5,188 nucleotides of DNA from Pseudomonadota bacterium (GTDB lineage: Bacteria > Desulfobacterota > Desulfobacteria > Desulfobacterales > C00003060). Shown in pieces: positions 3,365 through 5,188 of this stretch; the stretch's first letter is position 1, and the number at the start of each line of letters is the position of its first letter. The position numbers were made by a program, and so were the translations under genes. Below the pieces are notes generated by a model, which made no database searches, was not told the origin of the DNA, and worked only from the letters and a program-made list of their open reading frames with translations. Where the stretch lies: the NCBI GenBank assembly GCA_015222985.1, contig JADFWI010000239.1, positions 1-5,188 on the forward strand, written 5' to 3'.

Positions 3365-5188
3365 ATGAGGGTATTGATTGCTGAAGATGACAAGACCTCC
3401 CGCCGCGTGCTCGAAGCCGCTCTGCTCAAGTGGGGATACGAAGTAGTCGCTGCTTGCGACGGCAATGAGGCGTGGGAACTCATAAGTGCCCCGGATTCTC
3501 CCGATCTCCTGATTCTTGATTGGATGATGCCGGAAATCGACGGGGTGGAGCTCTGTCGCAGGATTCGTCAACATGATGAGAATGCTCCGAAGTATGTCAT
3601 CCTCCTTACGGCCCTTGGCGGCAAACAAGGCATCGTTTGGGGCCTGGAGGCAGGTGCCAATGACTACATCACAAAGCCTTTTGATAATGACGAGTTGCAT
3701 GCACGAGTAAAAGCCGGCGAGCGAGTTCTCAAATTGCAATCAGCTCTTGCCGATAATGTTGAGAAGCTTGAAATGGAGATAGAAAATCGGAAGCAGGCCG
3801 AGGAGGCGCTCAAGAAAGCCAATGAGGATGCCGAGGCATCGAACCGGCGACTGTTGGAAGTCAACAGACAGCTTAGGGAGGCAACTGCCAGGGCCAATGT
3901 GATGGCGGAGAAAGCCAGGAAGGCCAACAAAACCAAGAGTGAATTTCTCGCCAACATGAGCCACGAGATACGCACTCCCATGAATCCGGTCATAGGTTTT
4001 ACCGAGATGCTCCTTGACACGGATTTGGACGAAACTCAGATCGATTATGTCAAGATGGTCAAAAGTAGTGGCGAGGCCCTGCTTTCTCTGATCAACGATA
4101 TCCTTGATTTCTCAAAGATCGAGGCCGGGAAACTCCATCTTGAGGCAGTTGACTTTGATCCCGAACTTCTTGCTTATGATGTCTGCGAACTTGTCCGCCC
4201 CAAGGTCCAATCAAAACCAATAGAGATCCTGTGCCATATCGGAGACAACCTCCCTTCACGCGTAAAAGGAGATCCAGCACGGTTTCGACAGGTACTGAAC
4301 AATCTGATGGGCAATGCCTCCAAGTTTACCGAGTCCGGAGAGATTGAACTCTGGTTTGATGTTGAAGCGGAAGAGGTTGACCGGGTAAAACTGCATGCGA
4401 CTATCCGGGATACCGGCATCGGCGTCCCGGAACATAACTTGTCCACCATTTTTGTGCCTTTTCAGCAGGCAGACGGTTCAACCACGAGAAGATATGGCGG
4501 CACCGGTTTGGGTCTATCTATTTGCAAACAGATAGCAGATCTCATGCATGGCAATGTCTGGGCAGAAAGCCCGGCCGATTGCGGATTTAAAGAAGATACC
4601 GAGATCCAAAATCCAAAATCCGAAATCGGTGGTCCTGGCAGCATCTTTCACTTCACCGCATGGCTTGGAGAAGCTGATGGCAAAGAAGCCATGGCGATCG
4701 CACCTGTCAGTCTTTCCGGCAAGAAGGTCCTTGTTGTTGACGACAATCAGACCAACCTTGACATACTGACGCACATCCTGAAGTCCACCGGCATGGATGT
4801 GGCTTCCCTAAGAAGTGGCAACGAAGTCATACCAGCTTTGCAAAAGGCGGTGGAGAACGACAGTCCGTTTGACCTCTGCATCTCTGATATCCAGATGCCA
4901 GGCGTGAGTGGCTATGAAGTGGCAAAAGGGATTCGCAATGCCAAGCACGCCTTCTCCGGTCTCCCCCTGGTTGCTCTGTCTTCTTTGAAAGACGCCCAAA
5001 CGTGTGAAGAGGCAGGATTTGATGGTTTCTTAAGCAAACCGATTCGCAGAGACAAGCTGTTTCAGATGTTGGAAAGAGTGATGGGAGAAGGGGCAGAGAA
5101 GCTGGAAGCTCATTCAGCCGTCGTAGCCACTCGGGGCTCTCCGCCGGAGGCTGTGGCCCGCAGGCGGGCGAAGTCGGCAAGCTCAAAG
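3365..5188 (+). CDS. Hybrid sensor histidine kinase (REC-HisKA-HATPase-REC), open at right edge
   Basis: 608 codons are visible with no stop. The start is set by AAGGA (3352-3356) eight bases before the ATG. Order: N-terminal receiver (1-118; acidic pocket E7/D8/D9, phospho-acceptor D52, T82, K104); a long charged coiled coil (about 120-190); HisKA with H200 in SHEIRTPMN; HATPase with N box around N317, DTGIGVP (349-355), FVPF box and GGTGLGLSI (378-386); second receiver (about 452-575; D459/D460, acceptor D508, S539/S540, K558); then a basic linker (576-608). All phosphotransfer and ATP-binding residues are present. There is no membrane segment or classical sensor domain, so the kinase is cytoplasmic and probably receives its input through the N-terminal receiver. 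The output is likely phosphorelay through D508 to a domain or partner beyond the window. Odd points: P208 follows MN, where G or A is usual, and about 17-19 extra residues lie in the ATPase terminal loop (about 404-422), encoded by a repeat element. Confidence 0.93.
   Translation, partial: MRVLIAEDDKTSRRVLEAALLKWGYEVVAACDGNEAWELISAPDSPDLLILDWMMPEIDGVELCRRIRQHDENAPKYVILLTALGGKQGIVWGLEAGANDYITKPFDNDELHARVKAGERVLKLQSALADNVEKLEMEIENRKQAEEALKKANEDAEASNRRLLEVNRQLREATARANVMAEKARKANKTKSEFLANMSHEIRTPMNPVIGFTEMLLDTDLDETQIDYVKMVKSSGEALLSLINDILDFSKIEAGKLHLEAVDFDPELLAYDVCELVRPKVQSKPIEILCHIGDNLPSRVKGDPARFRQVLNNLMGNASKFTESGEIELWFDVEAEEVDRVKLHATIRDTGIGVPEHNLSTIFVPFQQADGSTTRRYGGTGLGLSICKQIADLMHGNVWAESPADCGFKEDTEIQNPKSEIGGPGSIFHFTAWLGEADGKEAMAIAPVSLSGKKVLVVDDNQTNLDILTHILKSTGMDVASLRSGNEVIPALQKAVENDSPFDLCISDIQMPGVSGYEVAKGIRNAKHAFSGLPLVALSSLKDAQTCEEAGFDGFLSKPIRRDKLFQMLERVMGEGAEKLEAHSAVVATRGSPPEAVARRRAKSASSK
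4575..4629. repeat. In-frame fold-back repeat element inside the kinase
   Basis: The left arm (4575-4588, CCGATTGCGGATTT) and right arm (4616-4629, AAATCCGAAATCGG) are inverted copies with 13 of 14 bases matching, 27 bases apart. The right half also contains heptads: ATCCAAA (4604-4610), ATCCAAA (4611-4617) and ATCCGAA (4618-4624), then ATC. It encodes roughly ADCGFKEDTEIQNPKSEIGG, which replaces the short loop normally seen between WVES and GSxFHF at the end of HATPase domains. The surroundings read as a normal kinase on both sides, so the element appears to have entered in frame. From memory, such ATCCAAAATCC-type heptads are common in intergenic DNA of several environmental phyla. Confidence 0.7.

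Noticed and set aside
4604..4627. Short tandem heptads that could suggest a repeat array or CRISPR-like structure
   Set aside because: Only three units of seven bases without spacers, inside a coding frame; better explained as part of the fold-back repeat element.
4462..4774. Minus-strand frames containing DFGFWI-type motifs
   Set aside because: These are the reverse translation of the ATCCAAA heptads in the kinase; the kinase frame itself is strongly supported by domain motifs on both sides.

Overview
The window reads as a bacterial chromosome segment of moderate GC. The style of the hybrid histidine kinase, the sigma-54-type promoter and the repeat families suggest a Gram-negative environmental bacterium, possibly of the Desulfobacterota. 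The phylum is an inference from style; there is no rRNA or other marker to fix it. An AmpG-type muropeptide permease fits a Gram-negative cell that recycles its peptidoglycan.

Layout, left to right. Positions 1-713 (minus) hold the N-terminal 237 residues of a soluble, charged, helical protein that I do not recognise; it runs off the left edge. Divergent to it is a complete type II toxin-antitoxin operon of the VapBC kind: a ribbon-helix-helix-like antitoxin (887-1117, plus) overlapping by 11 bases a PIN-domain toxin (1107-1532, plus). The 173-base divergent spacer carries two different near-perfect palindromes, one on the -10 of the left gene and one between the -35 and -10 of the toxin-antitoxin promoter. 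Convergent to the toxin is an AmpG-like 12-TM permease (1616-2977, minus), with a small hairpin in the 82-base gap between them. After a 387-base divergent spacer, a large hybrid histidine kinase starts at 3365 (plus) and runs off the right edge. Its visible order is receiver, coiled coil, HisKA, HATPase, second receiver, linker.

The spacer between ampG and the kinase is rich in signals: an 18-base perfect dyad (3049-3066), a second 8-base dyad (3095-3102), a near-consensus sigma-54 -24/-12 element (3179-3195) pointing at the kinase, and a G-rich fragment that resembles a widespread intergenic repeat (3251-3275).

The most unusual feature is inside the kinase. A fold-back element of about 55 bases (4575-4629), with 14-base inverted arms and ATCCAAA-type heptads, sits in frame in the terminal loop of the ATPase domain. 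It adds roughly 17-19 residues that the family does not normally have. I see no clear evidence of a wholly new multi-gene system. The permease, the toxin-antitoxin pair and the kinase look like independent units, and the novelty is in the regulatory DNA and the in-frame repeat.
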